Assembly: GCF_913057115.1 (NCBI RefSeq)
Contig: NZ_CAJXNN010000009.1
Span: 1-64,000, forward strand
Length of the DNA stretch: 64,000 bases
Origin: an uncultured Roseovarius sp.
GTDB taxonomy: Bacteria; Pseudomonadota; Alphaproteobacteria; Rhodobacterales; Rhodobacteraceae
Direction of reading: 5' to 3'
The notes under the pieces are model-generated. The model was not told the origin of the DNA. It saw nothing but the letters and a program-made list of their open reading frames with translations, and did no database searches. Each line of letters opens with the position of its first letter. Positions within the stretch are counted from its first letter, which is position 1. Below are positions 26,501-34,783 of this stretch, piece after piece. The position numbers were made by a program, and so were the translations under genes.

Positions 26501-27317
26501 GCGGGGAGCCGACCGCGAAGGAGGTGCAGTTGAGGATCACCGCAGGCGGGGCGGCGGTGAAGAGATGCTCAAGCGTGGCGGTTGAGACCGGATCCTTGAG
26601 CGAGGCCACGAAAATGGGCAACGGGTTGAGGCCTTGGCGCAGGAGCGATTTGACTAGCCGGTTGATCGGGTTGAGGCCCGCGCCTTGCACCAGCGCGCGG
26701 TAGAAGATGAGGGGGACTGTGGGTTGGCCTTCGGTCCATGCTGCCTGCGCCGCTGAGAGGTCGGCCACGCCCGCGCCGGGCCAGTAAACGCCCGCGCGCA
26801 AAAGCGGACTGGCCGCCATGGGTTTCTCGCCGCCGTCCAGCATGGCGCGGGTGTAAGCGAGGAAGTTGGTGGCGTTTTCCGGCCCGCCTTCGACGAGGTA
26901 GGCCCAGAGGGCGTCGTAGTCTTCATCGCTTATGGTGGAAAGCGCGCGGAGTTCGGCGTCGGGTTTATCGTCGCCGGGCAGGAGGGCCAGCGGCACGCCC
27001 GCCTCATGGCATCGGGCGGCGTATTGTTCGGCGCCGTATTTCCAATAGCCCATGCCGCCCAGCACCCGCGCCACCACCAGCCGCGATTTGGTGGCGCAAT
27101 CGTCAAGGTGCAGGTCCACCGACATCGGATGATTGAGGTGGGTGAGATTGGCCAGCCGCAGGCCCGGGGGGGCGTCCATCTCGACGCGCGCGGCGCTGAG
27201 TGCGGCCAGTTCAGTATCGGCAGCCGAGATGAAGACCACGTCGGCGGGCGTTTGGCCCAGATCGACGGCTTCGCTGCCATCGTCGATGGCCCCGGGGGTG
27301 GCGGCGAGGAGGTGCAT
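23598..27317 (-). CDS. cobN: cobaltochelatase subunit CobN
   Basis: Large subunit (1239 residues, close to the roughly 1270 usual) of the ATP-dependent aerobic cobaltochelatase, which inserts Co(II) into hydrogenobyrinic acid a,c-diamide with CobS and CobT (not in the window). Characteristic segments include WGTANMRTGGDDIAQAM, IVHMGKHGNLEWLPGKALAL and a C-terminal MAATVDYLFAFAATTG. Its ATG overlaps the cobW stop by one base. Last gene of the operon under the cobalamin riboswitch at 29771-29963. Confidence 0.96.
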   Translation of the reverse strand: MHLLAATPGAIDDGSEAVDLGQTPADVVFISAADTELAALSAARVEMDAPPGLRLANLTHLNHPMSVDLHLDDCATKSRLVVARVLGGMGYWKYGAEQYAARCHEAGVPLALLPGDDKPDAELRALSTISDEDYDALWAYLVEGGPENATNFLAYTRAMLDGGEKPMAASPLLRAGVYWPGAGVADLSAAQAAWTEGQPTVPLIFYRALVQGAGLNPINRLVKSLLRQGLNPLPIFVASLKDPVSTATLEHLFTAAPPAVILNCTSFAVGSPHQGDDSPENPLTMPAAQAAPIFQVVLAGSSEEAWAEGLTGLSARDIAMNVALPEVDGRILSRAISFKGEAFFDEATECPIATYRAQGDRVEFVAQLAANWAKLRATPEANRKVALVLANYPNKDGRLANGVGLDTPAGTVHVLGLLQEAGYDIQNAPQDSDQLMQAVMSGPTNWLTDRAQKTGGVTLPLSTYLDHFNALPWEMKEQVTSRWGAPEEDPFFTPGQVDCGYFALSALEFGKAVVGIQPARGYNIDPTDTYHSPDLVPPHNYIAFYIWLRHHFGAQAIVHMGKHGNLEWLPGKALALSQTCWPEAVFGPTPHVYPFIVNDPGEGTQAKRRAQAVIIDHLTPPLTRAETYGPMKDLEALVDEYYEAAGVDPRRIDHLRREILTLTSATGLDKDAGLSGEDEDTDLAKLDAYLCELKEAQIRDGLHIFGQSPTGVQERDLLQALLRVPRGQGQGGDASIIRALAEDLALGFDPLDCDMAAPWTGPAPDLLHSVDSAPWRSHGDTVERLEELAARLLSGEEGPPGPMSRAVLDHAESTVRPTLRACGPDEGRGLLTALAGRFVAPAPSGAPTRGRLDTLPTGRNFFSVDSRAVPTPTAWALGWKSANLLIEKHLQTHGDWPRTMLLTAWGTANMRTGGDDIAQAMALMGVKPKWDSANRRVTGFEILPQGVLGRPRVDVTLRISGFFRDAFPQLISLFDSAARAVQALDEPEDLNPAAARAQADGATPRVYGAKPGAYGAGLQAMIDERLWADKADLAEAYLTWGSYAYGAGDEGRADREGFETRLRQTEAIVQNQDNREHDLLDSDDYYQFEGGAAAAVSTLQGQDRPIYHNDHSRPERPVIRTLEDEIGRVVRSRVVNPKWIEGVKRHGYKGAFEMAATVDYLFAFAATTGAVRSHHFDMVEAAFLEDDDTREFIAQHNAPALREMAERLQEAIDRGLWMPRSNSARARIAAAAHGDRAET

Positions 27318-28387
27318 CAGGCCGAGAGCGCCGCCTCGATCGCGGCGCGGTCGAGGCCGGATTGACCGATGACCACCAGGCGGGTTTCGCGCGCCTCATC
27401 GCCGGCAAAGGGACGGTCGAAGTAGCTGTCGATGCGGGGGCCGACGGCCTGAAGCGTCAGGCGCATGGGTTTGCCCGCGACGGCGGCGAAGCCCTTGAGG
27501 CGCAGGATGTCATGCGCGCGGATCACATCGGCCACTTGTTGGGCGAAACCTGCCGGATCGGCAATCTCGGGGCGGGTGACGACGAAGCTTTCGAAATCGT
27601 CATGGTCGTGATCGTGGTGATGGTGGTCGTGATCATCGTCGTGGTGATCATGGTCGTGGTGGTGGTGATGCACCTCGTGCCGGGCCTCCATATCGCCCTC
27701 GGCCCCCACACCTTGCCCCAAAAGCACATCGACCGGCAGCGCGCCCATGGTGGATTTGACCACCTGCACGCCATCGCGGCTGTCGGATTTGAGTTTGCAA
27801 ACCAATGCCTCGGCCTCATCGCCTTCGAGAAGGTCGGATTTGTTGACCACAATCATATCGGCGCAGGCGACCTGATCGGCGAAAAGCTCGGACAGGGGCG
27901 TTTCGTGATCGAGGTTTTCGTCTTGGGCGCGCTGCGCATCAACGGCGGCCACGTCATGGGCAAAGCGCCCTTCCGAGACGGCCTTGCCATCGACCACGGT
28001 GACCACGCCATCGACGGTGACGCGGGTGGAAATCTCGGGCCAGTTGAAGGCGCGCACCAAGGGTTGCGGCAAGGCAAGGCCCGAGGTTTCGATCACGATG
28101 TGATCGGGGGCATTCTCACGGTCGAGCAGCTTTTGCATGGTCGGCACGAAATCATCGGCGACGGTGCAGCAGATGCAGCCGTTGGAAAGCTCCATGACAT
28201 CATCCTCGGCGCAGCCTTCGATGCCACAGCCCTTTAGGATGCCGCCATCGACGCCAAGATCGCCAAATTCATTGATAATGAGCGCGATACGCTTGCCATT
28301 CGCGTTTTCCAGCATGTGGCGGATGAGGGTGGTTTTTCCGGCACCCAGAAAGCCGGTGACGACGGTGGCGGGGATCTTGGCAGGCAT
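27317..28387 (-). CDS. cobW: CobW G3E GTPase with poly-His metal-binding stretch
   Basis: A 356-residue G3E-family metallochaperone GTPase linked to cobalt delivery. The P-loop GFLGAGKTT is at residues 12-20, the metal-binding GCICC motif at Cys71/Cys73/Cys74, NKSD for base recognition near 182, and a His/Asp-rich run of about 30 residues at roughly 235-265, which encodes histidine in nearly half of its positions. The CobW C-terminal domain follows. It probably feeds cobalt to the CobN complex. Coupled to cobN by one-base stop-start overlap. Confidence 0.95.
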   Translation of the reverse strand: MPAKIPATVVTGFLGAGKTTLIRHMLENANGKRIALIINEFGDLGVDGGILKGCGIEGCAEDDVMELSNGCICCTVADDFVPTMQKLLDRENAPDHIVIETSGLALPQPLVRAFNWPEISTRVTVDGVVTVVDGKAVSEGRFAHDVAAVDAQRAQDENLDHETPLSELFADQVACADMIVVNKSDLLEGDEAEALVCKLKSDSRDGVQVVKSTMGALPVDVLLGQGVGAEGDMEARHEVHHHHHDHDHHDDDHDHHHHDHDHDDFESFVVTRPEIADPAGFAQQVADVIRAHDILRLKGFAAVAGKPMRLTLQAVGPRIDSYFDRPFAGDEARETRLVVIGQSGLDRAAIEAALSA

Positions 28388-28424
28388 TGGCAGGCTCTCC
28401 AGTCAGGTCAGGGGCAATACGCGG

Positions 28425-28943
28425 TCAGTCAATAACCAGCGTTACGGTGGCTTCGATAGGTTGGCCATTGATGGCCAGTTGGCTGTGGTCGTTGGCATTC
28501 AAAGTCACGCGGACCTCATGCGTGCCGATGGGCAGGGCATGGAGTTGCACCCAAGGGGCGTAGGCGCGGGGCTGTTTGATGCCGTTGATATAGACATGGG
28601 CGTGGCCATGTCCGGGTTTGTGCGGGCCGTTCACACCTTCGGGGTCGAAGGTGAAATGCGTGGTCTTGATATGCAGGTTTCGGCTTTGCATGCCATCGGG
28701 CAGGACCCTGAGCGTGAGCGTGGGCGCGGGCCTGTCTGCCTCAATCAGTTTCGAGTGATCATGGCCTGACATATCGCCCTGACCATGGTCATGGGCGGAA
28801 TGGTCATGGGCGGCATCGCCCGTTTCGGCGGAATTTGGCACGTTATGGGGTGTTGGCCCCTGTTCAAGGTTTGACCCAAGCACAAAGCCAAGTCCAAGAC
28901 CCAAAACCACGCCTAGAAGCAGTGCCGCCACGCCGCGAGTCAT
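28425..28943 (-). CDS. membrane-anchored His-rich periplasmic protein
   Basis: A 172-residue protein with one N-terminal membrane anchor (residues about 4-23, VAALLLGVVLGLGLGFVLGS). A His/Asp-rich linker follows (AAHDHSAHDHGQGDMSGHDH, residues about 44-63), then a beta-rich domain containing HKPGHGHAHVYINGIKQPR and a terminal ATVTLVID. The position between hupE and cobW under the B12 riboswitch and the many histidines suggest cobalt capture or hand-off in the periplasm. I do not recognise a named family. Confidence 0.8.
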   Translation of the reverse strand: MTRGVAALLLGVVLGLGLGFVLGSNLEQGPTPHNVPNSAETGDAAHDHSAHDHGQGDMSGHDHSKLIEADRPAPTLTLRVLPDGMQSRNLHIKTTHFTFDPEGVNGPHKPGHGHAHVYINGIKQPRAYAPWVQLHALPIGTHEVRVTLNANDHSQLAINGQPIEATVTLVID

Positions 28944-29009
28944 CCAAAACCCCGTGATGGAACCACGAAGCGGCCCTGTCAGAACCGCTTCGCTGAATAT
29001 GCAGCGAGG

Positions 29010-29654
29010 TTAGCCCGCAATCATTGCGACGACCGGACCCTCGACAATCTCAAGGCACAGGAACACGCCGACACCAGCAACCGCCGCACCGACGAGGCGG
29101 GCATTGGTGGAGGCCGCTTCGGTTGCGCCAAGCAGTTTTTCCGCGGCCCAGCCTGCCGCGATGGCGATCGCGTATTGGATCACGCCAAGACCGATGAGAT
29201 AGCCGGTCAGAACCGCGGCACCGGCCCCACCTTCTTGCGCCGCAACCGCGTCACCGAAGGCCGAACCGTGGAACAGGCCGAACGCCGCAAAAAGCGCAAT
29301 CGCCGTCCCCGCGCCCAGCGCGCGGCCCGAAAGAACGACCCCGCCAACAGCCAGAAGCGAGACCGCGATCATGGCCTCCTTGACCGGCATGGCGATGCCC
29401 GCATACATCAGGCCACAGCCTGCCAGCATCGCCAGAAGATAGGCAGCAGGAGCAACAAAGCGCTGTGCGGTGAACAGGGCTGCGATGCCCATGGCGACCA
29501 CGAAGAACAGGTGGTCAAAGCCAAGCACAGGGTGACCGACGCCGGACATCACACCATGCATGAAGGTTTCCATCGGCTGACCAGCCAGCGGATGGTGCGC
29601 AAGCGCAGGAGTGGCAGCAATCGACGCGGCCGCGATAGCAAAGAGTTTTTTCAT
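29010..29654 (-). CDS. hupE: HupE/UreJ family cobalt (or nickel) transporter
   Basis: A 214-residue protein: signal peptide ending PALA-HHPLAGQPM, HPVLGFDHLFFVVAMGI (the conserved His/Asp metal motif of HupE/UreJ), then five further membrane segments. HupE proteins move nickel near hydrogenases or ureases and are predicted cobalt carriers when under B12 riboswitches. Here the switch and the cobW-cobN neighbours favour cobalt. ATG 29654 begins the signal peptide; the frame extends to 29711 without support. Confidence 0.92.
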   Translation of the reverse strand: MKKLFAIAAASIAATPALAHHPLAGQPMETFMHGVMSGVGHPVLGFDHLFFVVAMGIAALFTAQRFVAPAAYLLAMLAGCGLMYAGIAMPVKEAMIAVSLLAVGGVVLSGRALGAGTAIALFAAFGLFHGSAFGDAVAAQEGGAGAAVLTGYLIGLGVIQYAIAIAAGWAAEKLLGATEAASTNARLVGAAVAGVGVFLCLEIVEGPVVAMIAG

Positions 29655-29770
29655 GTCTGTCCCCTTCGGGTCTTTTTGAAGGGGGTCGCGCAGAGGCCCG
29701 TTGGCGCACATCGCCTGTCACGGTCCCTCAACGGCACACCCCGTCCGTTGTTTCATGGGTCGGATGCAAG

Positions 29771-29963
29771 CACCCGTTGCGTGGCCGGTCTCCTGGCTCG
29801 CGGGTCGCTGCGAATGCCTGCCTTCCCGGGACTGGCCCAGTGGCATGATGGCATCCGCTCACCGCATACAGTCGCGGGGGCGGCTGACGCATAAGCTCCC
29901 GACATGGGTCCGCTGTCACGTCATTCCCTGTTTCATCCCCGGTGCTTTGCACCTTCTTAGGGG
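29771..29963 (-). promoter_or_regulatory. cobalamin (AdoCbl) riboswitch
   Basis: On the minus strand the element shows GATGAAACAGGGAA, then CCCCCGCGACTGTATGCGG, the B12-box core GCCACTGGG, CCGGGAAGGC, and GCGAGCCAGGAGACC at the 3' end. These are the hallmark motifs. It precedes hupE by about 115 bases and should shut down hupE, the His-rich gene, cobW and cobN when cobalamin is abundant. Confidence 0.97.
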
Positions 29964-29965
29964 AA

Positions 29966-30246
29966 CCACACAAAGGCTTGTATGGCGCTCAGGCCCTTGG
30001 CCGTCAAGGCGGATTCCGACGCGATACGGTACAGGCGCGCCATATTCGAGCCATGCATTCCAAAGCACAACTTTCCGAGAATCGGCAAAACCATCGGCAA
30101 TCGCAACCTTTTGATCCTGATGCCGCCATAGGCAGCGATCCGCCAAATAGCTCGGAAATTTGCGCATATCTTGTGGATAAGTCACCTCATAACGCCATAT
30201 ACAGGGGTTCTGCATTGACAGACCGCACAAGCGCCCGTCACATTTC
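29966..30246. other. gap before smc with no confident feature
   Basis: The 281 bases between the riboswitch and smc hold no gene I can support. A minus-strand frame exists but runs into the riboswitch and antisense to smc. The region should contain the divergent promoters of the B12 operon and smc; I cannot assign them. Confidence 0.5.
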
Positions 30247-33200
30247 ATGCCAGACGGAATCATTGCGCCCGAGGTGCCCTTGCAGTTTTCCAAGCTCAGA
30301 TTGACCGGCTTCAAAAGCTTCGTGGACCCCACCGACCTGTTCATCGCCGATGGGCTGACCGGGGTTGTGGGGCCGAACGGCTGTGGCAAGTCGAACCTTT
30401 TGGAAGCGCTGCGCTGGGTCATGGGGGAAAACCGGCCAACGGCGATGCGCGGCGGCGGCATGGAAGACGTGATCTTTGCCGGCGCGGCCTCGCGGCCCGC
30501 GCGCAACTTTGCCGAGGTGTCGATCCATATCGACAATTCCGACCGGCTTGCGCCTTCGGGGTTCAACGACAGCGATCACCTTGAGATCGTCCGCCGCATC
30601 ACCCGCGATGTCGGCAGCGCCTATAAGGTGAACGGCAAGGATGTACGCGCCCGCGACGTGCAGATGCTCTTTGCCGATGCCTCCACCGGCGCGCATTCCC
30701 CGGCGCTTGTCCGGCAGGGGCAGATCAGTGAGTTGATCAATGCCAAGCCCAAGGCGCGGCGGCGTATCCTTGAGGAAGCCGCCGGGATTTCGGGCCTTTA
30801 TCAGCGCCGCCATGAGGCGGAGTTGAAGCTGAAGGGGGCCGAGCAGAACCTGGCCCGAGTCGATGACGTGATCGAACAACTGGCAGGCCAATTGGCGCAA
30901 CTGGCCCGCCAGGCCAAACAGGCCGCGCGCTATCGCGCGATTGGCGAGGAGTTGCGGCAGGCCGAGGGGCTGTTGCTGTATCGGCGTTGGAAAGAGGCCG
31001 ACGAGGCCCGCGCCCGGGCCGAAGAGGAACTGCGCGAGCGCACCAGTGCCGCGTCACAGGCCGAAGCGGCGGCGCGCGAGGCCGTGAAGGCCCGTGCCAA
31101 GGCCGAAGAGGCCCTGCCCCCGCTGCGCGAGGAAGAGGCGATTGCGGCGGCGGTTCTCCAACGCCTTCAGGTGCAACGCGACACGCTGAACGACCAGGAG
31201 GAAAACGCCCGCGCCCGGATCGAGACCCTGCAAAGCCGCATTGAGCAGCTTACCCGCGACATGGAGCGCGAGTCGGGCCTGAACCGCGACGCGGGCGAAA
31301 CCATCGAACGGCTGGAATGGGAGGCCCGCGAACTGGCCAAGGCGGGTGAAGGTCATGAGGAAAAGCTGGCAGAGGCGGCCGAAGCGGCGCGCGAGGCCGC
31401 CCAAGTCTTGCAGGATCGCGAAACCCAGCTTTCGGAACTGACCGAAGACGTGGCCCGCCTTGCCGCGCGTCACCAATCGGCGCAGCGTTTGCTCTCGGAC
31501 AGCCGCAAGACCCTTGAGAAAAGCGAGGCCGAAGCGGTACGCGCCCGACAGGCCGCCGAAGCCGCGCAAAATGCTCTGGATCAGGCAGGGCGCGACCATG
31601 ACGCGGCCAAGGCCGCCGAAAGTGCCGCCGTTGAGGCCGCGCAATCCGCCGAAGAGGCCCTGAACAGGGCCGAAGAGGCGCGCTCGGACACCCAAGCGCG
31701 GGAAACCACCGCGCGCGCCGAACGGTCCGAGGCCGAGGGCGAGGTCAATGCGCTGTCTGCCGAGGTCACGGCCTTGGCCAAACTGGTGGACCGCGATACC
31801 GCCGAGGGCGGGCAAATCCTTGACCGGCTGCAAGTTGAGCAGGGCTTTGAAAAGGCGCTGGGCGCGGCGCTGGCCGATGATCTGCGCGCGCCCGAGGTCG
31901 AGGGCGATGGGCCGTCCGGCTGGATGGTGTTGCCCAGCTATCAAAGCGAGCAGACCCTGCCCGAAGGGGTGACCGCGCTTAATCAACACGTCTCGGTCCC
32001 CGAGGTGCTGTCGCGTCGCATGTCGCAAATCGGGCTTGTCGACCCGGACGATGGCCCACGCCTGCAACCGCTTTTGAAACCCGGTCAGCGGCTTGTGACC
32101 CGTGAGGGGGACCTGTGGCGTTGGGATGGCTATCGCGCATGGGCCGAGGATGCGCCTTCGGCCGCCGCGCTGCGCTTGCAACAGCTCAACCGCTTGGAAG
32201 AGCTGAAGCAGGAATTGGCCCGCGCCACAGCCCGCGCCGAAGGGGCGGTGCAGGCGCATGACACCCTGCGCGCCAAGCTGGCAGAATTGACCGAAGCCGA
32301 CCGCGCCGCGCGCGAGGCCCGCCGGGCGGCGGATGCCGAAATGAACCAAGCCAACCGCGCGCTCAGCCGCGCCGAGGCGGATCGCAATCTTGCGCAATCC
32401 AAACTGGAATCGATGAGCCTTGCCGTGACCCGTCACGAGGAGGAGGCGCTTGCCGCGCGCAAACAATTGTCCGAGGCCGAGTCGGGCCTGCAAGGCTTGG
32501 GCGATCTCGATGCCGCGCGCGCCGATGTCGAAGACGTCAAGATGACGGTCGAGGCGGCGCGCATAACCATGATGGCCAAGCGGTCAGCCCATGACGAAAC
32601 CCGCCGCGAGGGCGAGGCCCGCACCCGTCGGTCGCAGGAAGTCACCAAGGAAATCAGCGGCTGGCGGCATCGCCTTGAGACCGCCGAGAAGCGCAGCGCC
32701 GAACTGGCCGAGCGCAAGGCGGCATCCGAGGCGGAACTGACCGAGGCCAGCGCCAAGCCCGAGGAAATCGCCGCCCGCCGGGATGAATTGGGCCTTGAGA
32801 TCGACAAGGCCGAAGCGCGCCGCGCCGAAGCCGCCGATAAGCTGTCGGCCGGAGAAGCTGCCGCGCGCGAGGCGGTGGCCGCCGAACGCGATGCCGAGCG
32901 CACAGCGTCAGAGGCCCGCGAGGCGCGCGCCCGCTCAGAGGCGCGCAGCGATGCGGCCCGCGAGGCGCGCGATTATGCCGCCGAGCGGATCGTCGAGGAG
33001 CAAGACAGCACGCCGGAAAAACTGTTGGAGCAACTGGGCGCGGACCCCGATAAAATGCCCTCTTCCGAGGCGATCGAAGCGGATGTGAACCGCCTCAAGC
33101 GCCAGCGCGATGCGCTTGGCGCGGTGAACCTGCGGGCCGAGGAAGACGCCCGCGAAGTCGAGGAAGAGCATGACGGCCTGCTCAAGGAAAAGCAGGACCT

Positions 33201-33735
33201 TGAGGAAGCCATCAAGACCCTGCGCAACGGGATTGCCAGCCTCAACCGCGAAGGGCGCGAACGGTTGCTGACGGCCTTTGAGCAGGTGAACAGCAATTTC
33301 TCGATGCTGTTTACGCATCTCTTTGGCGGGGGAGAGGCCAATCTGGTGATGGTCGAAAGCGACGACCCGCTGGATGCGGGGCTTGAGATCATGTGCCAGC
33401 CGCCGGGCAAGAAACTGGCCACCCTGTCGCTTTTGTCGGGGGGCGAACAGACGCTCACCGCCTTGGCGCTGATCTTTGCGGTGTTCCTGGCCAATCCCGC
33501 GCCGATCTGTGTGCTGGATGAGGTGGACGCGCCGTTGGACGATGCCAACGTGGGCCGCTTCTGTGACCTGCTCGATGAGATGTGCCGCCGCACCGAAACC
33601 CGCTTCCTGATCATCACCCACCATGCGGTCACGATGAGCCGGATGGACCGCTTGTTCGGGGTGACCATGGCCGAGCAAGGCGTGAGCCAATTGGTCTCGG
33701 TCGACCTCAAGAAAGCCGAGTCGATGGTGGCTTAG
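30247..33735 (+). CDS. smc: chromosome segregation ATPase SMC
   Basis: A 1162-residue SMC protein that compacts and segregates the chromosome with ScpA/ScpB (not in the window). N-terminal head with Walker A GPNGCGKSN near residue 43 and QGQISELINAK; two long Ala/Glu/Arg coiled coils (about 165-505 and 640-1000); a hinge (about 510-635, with GWMVLPSYQS); C-terminal head with LSGGEQTLTALALIFAV and Walker B VLDEVDAPLDDANV. ATG 30247 gives ten residues more than a TTG at 30280, which would start nearer the usual QFSKLRLTGFKSF; either is possible. Confidence 0.95.
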   Translation: MPDGIIAPEVPLQFSKLRLTGFKSFVDPTDLFIADGLTGVVGPNGCGKSNLLEALRWVMGENRPTAMRGGGMEDVIFAGAASRPARNFAEVSIHIDNSDRLAPSGFNDSDHLEIVRRITRDVGSAYKVNGKDVRARDVQMLFADASTGAHSPALVRQGQISELINAKPKARRRILEEAAGISGLYQRRHEAELKLKGAEQNLARVDDVIEQLAGQLAQLARQAKQAARYRAIGEELRQAEGLLLYRRWKEADEARARAEEELRERTSAASQAEAAAREAVKARAKAEEALPPLREEEAIAAAVLQRLQVQRDTLNDQEENARARIETLQSRIEQLTRDMERESGLNRDAGETIERLEWEARELAKAGEGHEEKLAEAAEAAREAAQVLQDRETQLSELTEDVARLAARHQSAQRLLSDSRKTLEKSEAEAVRARQAAEAAQNALDQAGRDHDAAKAAESAAVEAAQSAEEALNRAEEARSDTQARETTARAERSEAEGEVNALSAEVTALAKLVDRDTAEGGQILDRLQVEQGFEKALGAALADDLRAPEVEGDGPSGWMVLPSYQSEQTLPEGVTALNQHVSVPEVLSRRMSQIGLVDPDDGPRLQPLLKPGQRLVTREGDLWRWDGYRAWAEDAPSAAALRLQQLNRLEELKQELARATARAEGAVQAHDTLRAKLAELTEADRAAREARRAADAEMNQANRALSRAEADRNLAQSKLESMSLAVTRHEEEALAARKQLSEAESGLQGLGDLDAARADVEDVKMTVEAARITMMAKRSAHDETRREGEARTRRSQEVTKEISGWRHRLETAEKRSAELAERKAASEAELTEASAKPEEIAARRDELGLEIDKAEARRAEAADKLSAGEAAAREAVAAERDAERTASEAREARARSEARSDAAREARDYAAERIVEEQDSTPEKLLEQLGADPDKMPSSEAIEADVNRLKRQRDALGAVNLRAEEDAREVEEEHDGLLKEKQDLEEAIKTLRNGIASLNREGRERLLTAFEQVNSNFSMLFTHLFGGGEANLVMVESDDPLDAGLEIMCQPPGKKLATLSLLSGGEQTLTALALIFAVFLANPAPICVLDEVDAPLDDANVGRFCDLLDEMCRRTETRFLIITHHAVTMSRMDRLFGVTMAEQGVSQLVSVDLKKAESMVA

Positions 33736-33787
33736 AAAAGCCGCCTTTTCCGAAAATTTTAAACTTCCTTTAAGCCGCTCCTCTCAG

Positions 33788-33852
33788 GATGCTTTCACTG
33801 CAATCCCTTGCAGTGAAAGCAGGTGAGGATACTGACAGAAAAATCCTTTCGA
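33788..33852 (-). ncRNA. putative small RNA unit 1 (hairpin plus conserved block)
   Basis: A perfect 14-bp stem (TGCTTTCACTGCAA / its complement, 33790-33821, four-base loop) is joined to a block at 33821-33852. That block recurs, with few changes and a five-base indel, at 33977-34003 beside a second strong hairpin. On the minus strand the block (TCGAAAGGATTTTT...CTCACCTG) would lie 5' of the hairpin. This could be one of two tandem small RNAs. Strand and expression are inferred. Confidence 0.35.
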
Positions 33853-33858
33853 AAGTGG

Positions 33859-33921
33859 ATGGTGACTCTGGCAGCCGCAACGCTGCTGCTTGCTATCATC
33901 CGTCTTTGGATCGGGCGATAA
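33859..33921 (+). CDS. possible 20-residue hydrophobic peptide
   Basis: ATG 33859 to TAA 33921 encodes MVTLAAATLLLAIIRLWIGR, a membrane-helix-like peptide with basic residues at the end; an in-frame GTG at 33823 would give 32 residues. Size and composition resemble type I toxin peptides, and it lies between two hairpin units that could include an antisense RNA. The ribosome site is weak and the ORF is short enough to occur by chance. Confidence 0.25.
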   Translation: MVTLAAATLLLAIIRLWIGR

Positions 33922-33937
33922 GCCCATGACAAAGAAA

Positions 33938-34003
33938 GACCCTGCGGAGCTGCAACTCCGCAGGGTCACTGTTTTCAGGTGAAGACACTGAAAATCCTTT
34001 CGA
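33938..34003 (-). ncRNA. putative small RNA unit 2 with terminator
   Basis: A perfect 12-bp stem (GACCCTGCGGAG, loop CTGCAA, 33938-33967) is followed on the minus strand by TTTCTTT, an intrinsic terminator. Upstream of it on that strand is the block 33977-34003, shared with unit 1 (TCGAAAGGATTTTCAGTG...TTCACCT). This fits a transcript of about 70-80 bases ending near 33930. The rest of the 33736-34177 gap shows nothing else. Confidence 0.45.
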
Positions 34004-34177
34004 TACACCCAATATGATGGGCATCTATTACCAAAAAGTAAAGCGCACGGTGCTGGCATGGTTAACGCCGCCTGTCTCACAGCGGTCACATAGACGTGGG
34101 TTTCGTGCCCTTAACCTCGACAGACCGGGCAAGTCGGGCTAGCACTTTGAGCAACACGGCTATCCAAGGTCTTTACC

Positions 34178-34783
34178 ATGATCGCACCCCGCGCCCTGCG
34201 CCTTCTATCGCTTCTGGCGTTCGGCCTTTTGGCGGCCTGCGCCCAAGCCCCCGGCCCGAATGGCCCGCCCCCCGGCACGCCGCAGGAGGTGGCGCAGCTG
34301 GCGCAGGCGATCCAAAACCTAGGCCCTGATGTCGACCCCGAGGAGGCGCAGCGCGCCGCTCAGGTCACCTACGCCTATACCCACCAATTGGCGCAGGAAT
34401 ACCAGATCACCGACCCGCCGCTGATCCACAACACCAAGGTGAACCTTGGCACAAAACCGCGCGGGCTTTGCTGGCACTGGGCGCGGGATATCGAGTTGCG
34501 CCTGCGCAAGGAGAACTTCCAGACGCTCGACCTGCATCGCGCGGTGGCCAACCACAATAACATGCGGCTGGAGCATTCCACCGCCATCATCAGCAGCAAG
34601 GGGGCCGCCCTGCATGATGGGGTCATCCTTGACCCATGGCGCAAGGGGGGCGTGCTGTTCTGGTCACCGGTGCGCGAAGATAAACGCTACGACTGGTATT
34701 CACGTGATCAGGTGCTGGCCGAGAAACTGGGCCACGACCAAGCGGTGCGTTTTCTTACCTACGAGCCCGAAGCGCCGTCATAA
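34178..34783 (+). CDS. lipoprotein with transglutaminase/papain-like Cys-His-Asp motif
   Basis: A 201-residue lipoprotein (signal LSLLAFGLLAAC, lipobox LAAC). The mature domain has Cys in KPRGLCWHWARDIE (about residue 98), His in RLEHSTAII (about 131) and Asp in GVILDPWRKGG (about 149). The order and spacing are those of a Cys-His-Asp triad in transglutaminase-like or papain-like proteases. It overlaps the convergent lytic transglycosylase gene by six bases. Possibly a periplasmic peptidase or cell-wall protein; substrate unknown. Confidence 0.75.
   Translation: MIAPRALRLLSLLAFGLLAACAQAPGPNGPPPGTPQEVAQLAQAIQNLGPDVDPEEAQRAAQVTYAYTHQLAQEYQITDPPLIHNTKVNLGTKPRGLCWHWARDIELRLRKENFQTLDLHRAVANHNNMRLEHSTAIISSKGAALHDGVILDPWRKGGVLFWSPVREDKRYDWYSRDQVLAEKLGHDQAVRFLTYEPEAPS

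Noticed and set aside
29916..30566. Minus-strand frame between the cobalamin riboswitch and smc
   Set aside because: The N-terminal half is antisense to smc and the end runs into the riboswitch; part of it looks protein-like, but there is not enough support for a gene.
31054..32493. 479-residue minus-strand frame opposite smc
   Set aside because: It mirrors the Ala/Glu-rich coiled coil of smc, which leaves reverse frames open; it has no start signal or family feature.
33784..34089. 101-residue minus-strand frame downstream of smc
   Set aside because: It passes through two perfect hairpins and its translation shows no recognisable domain; the region reads better as non-coding.
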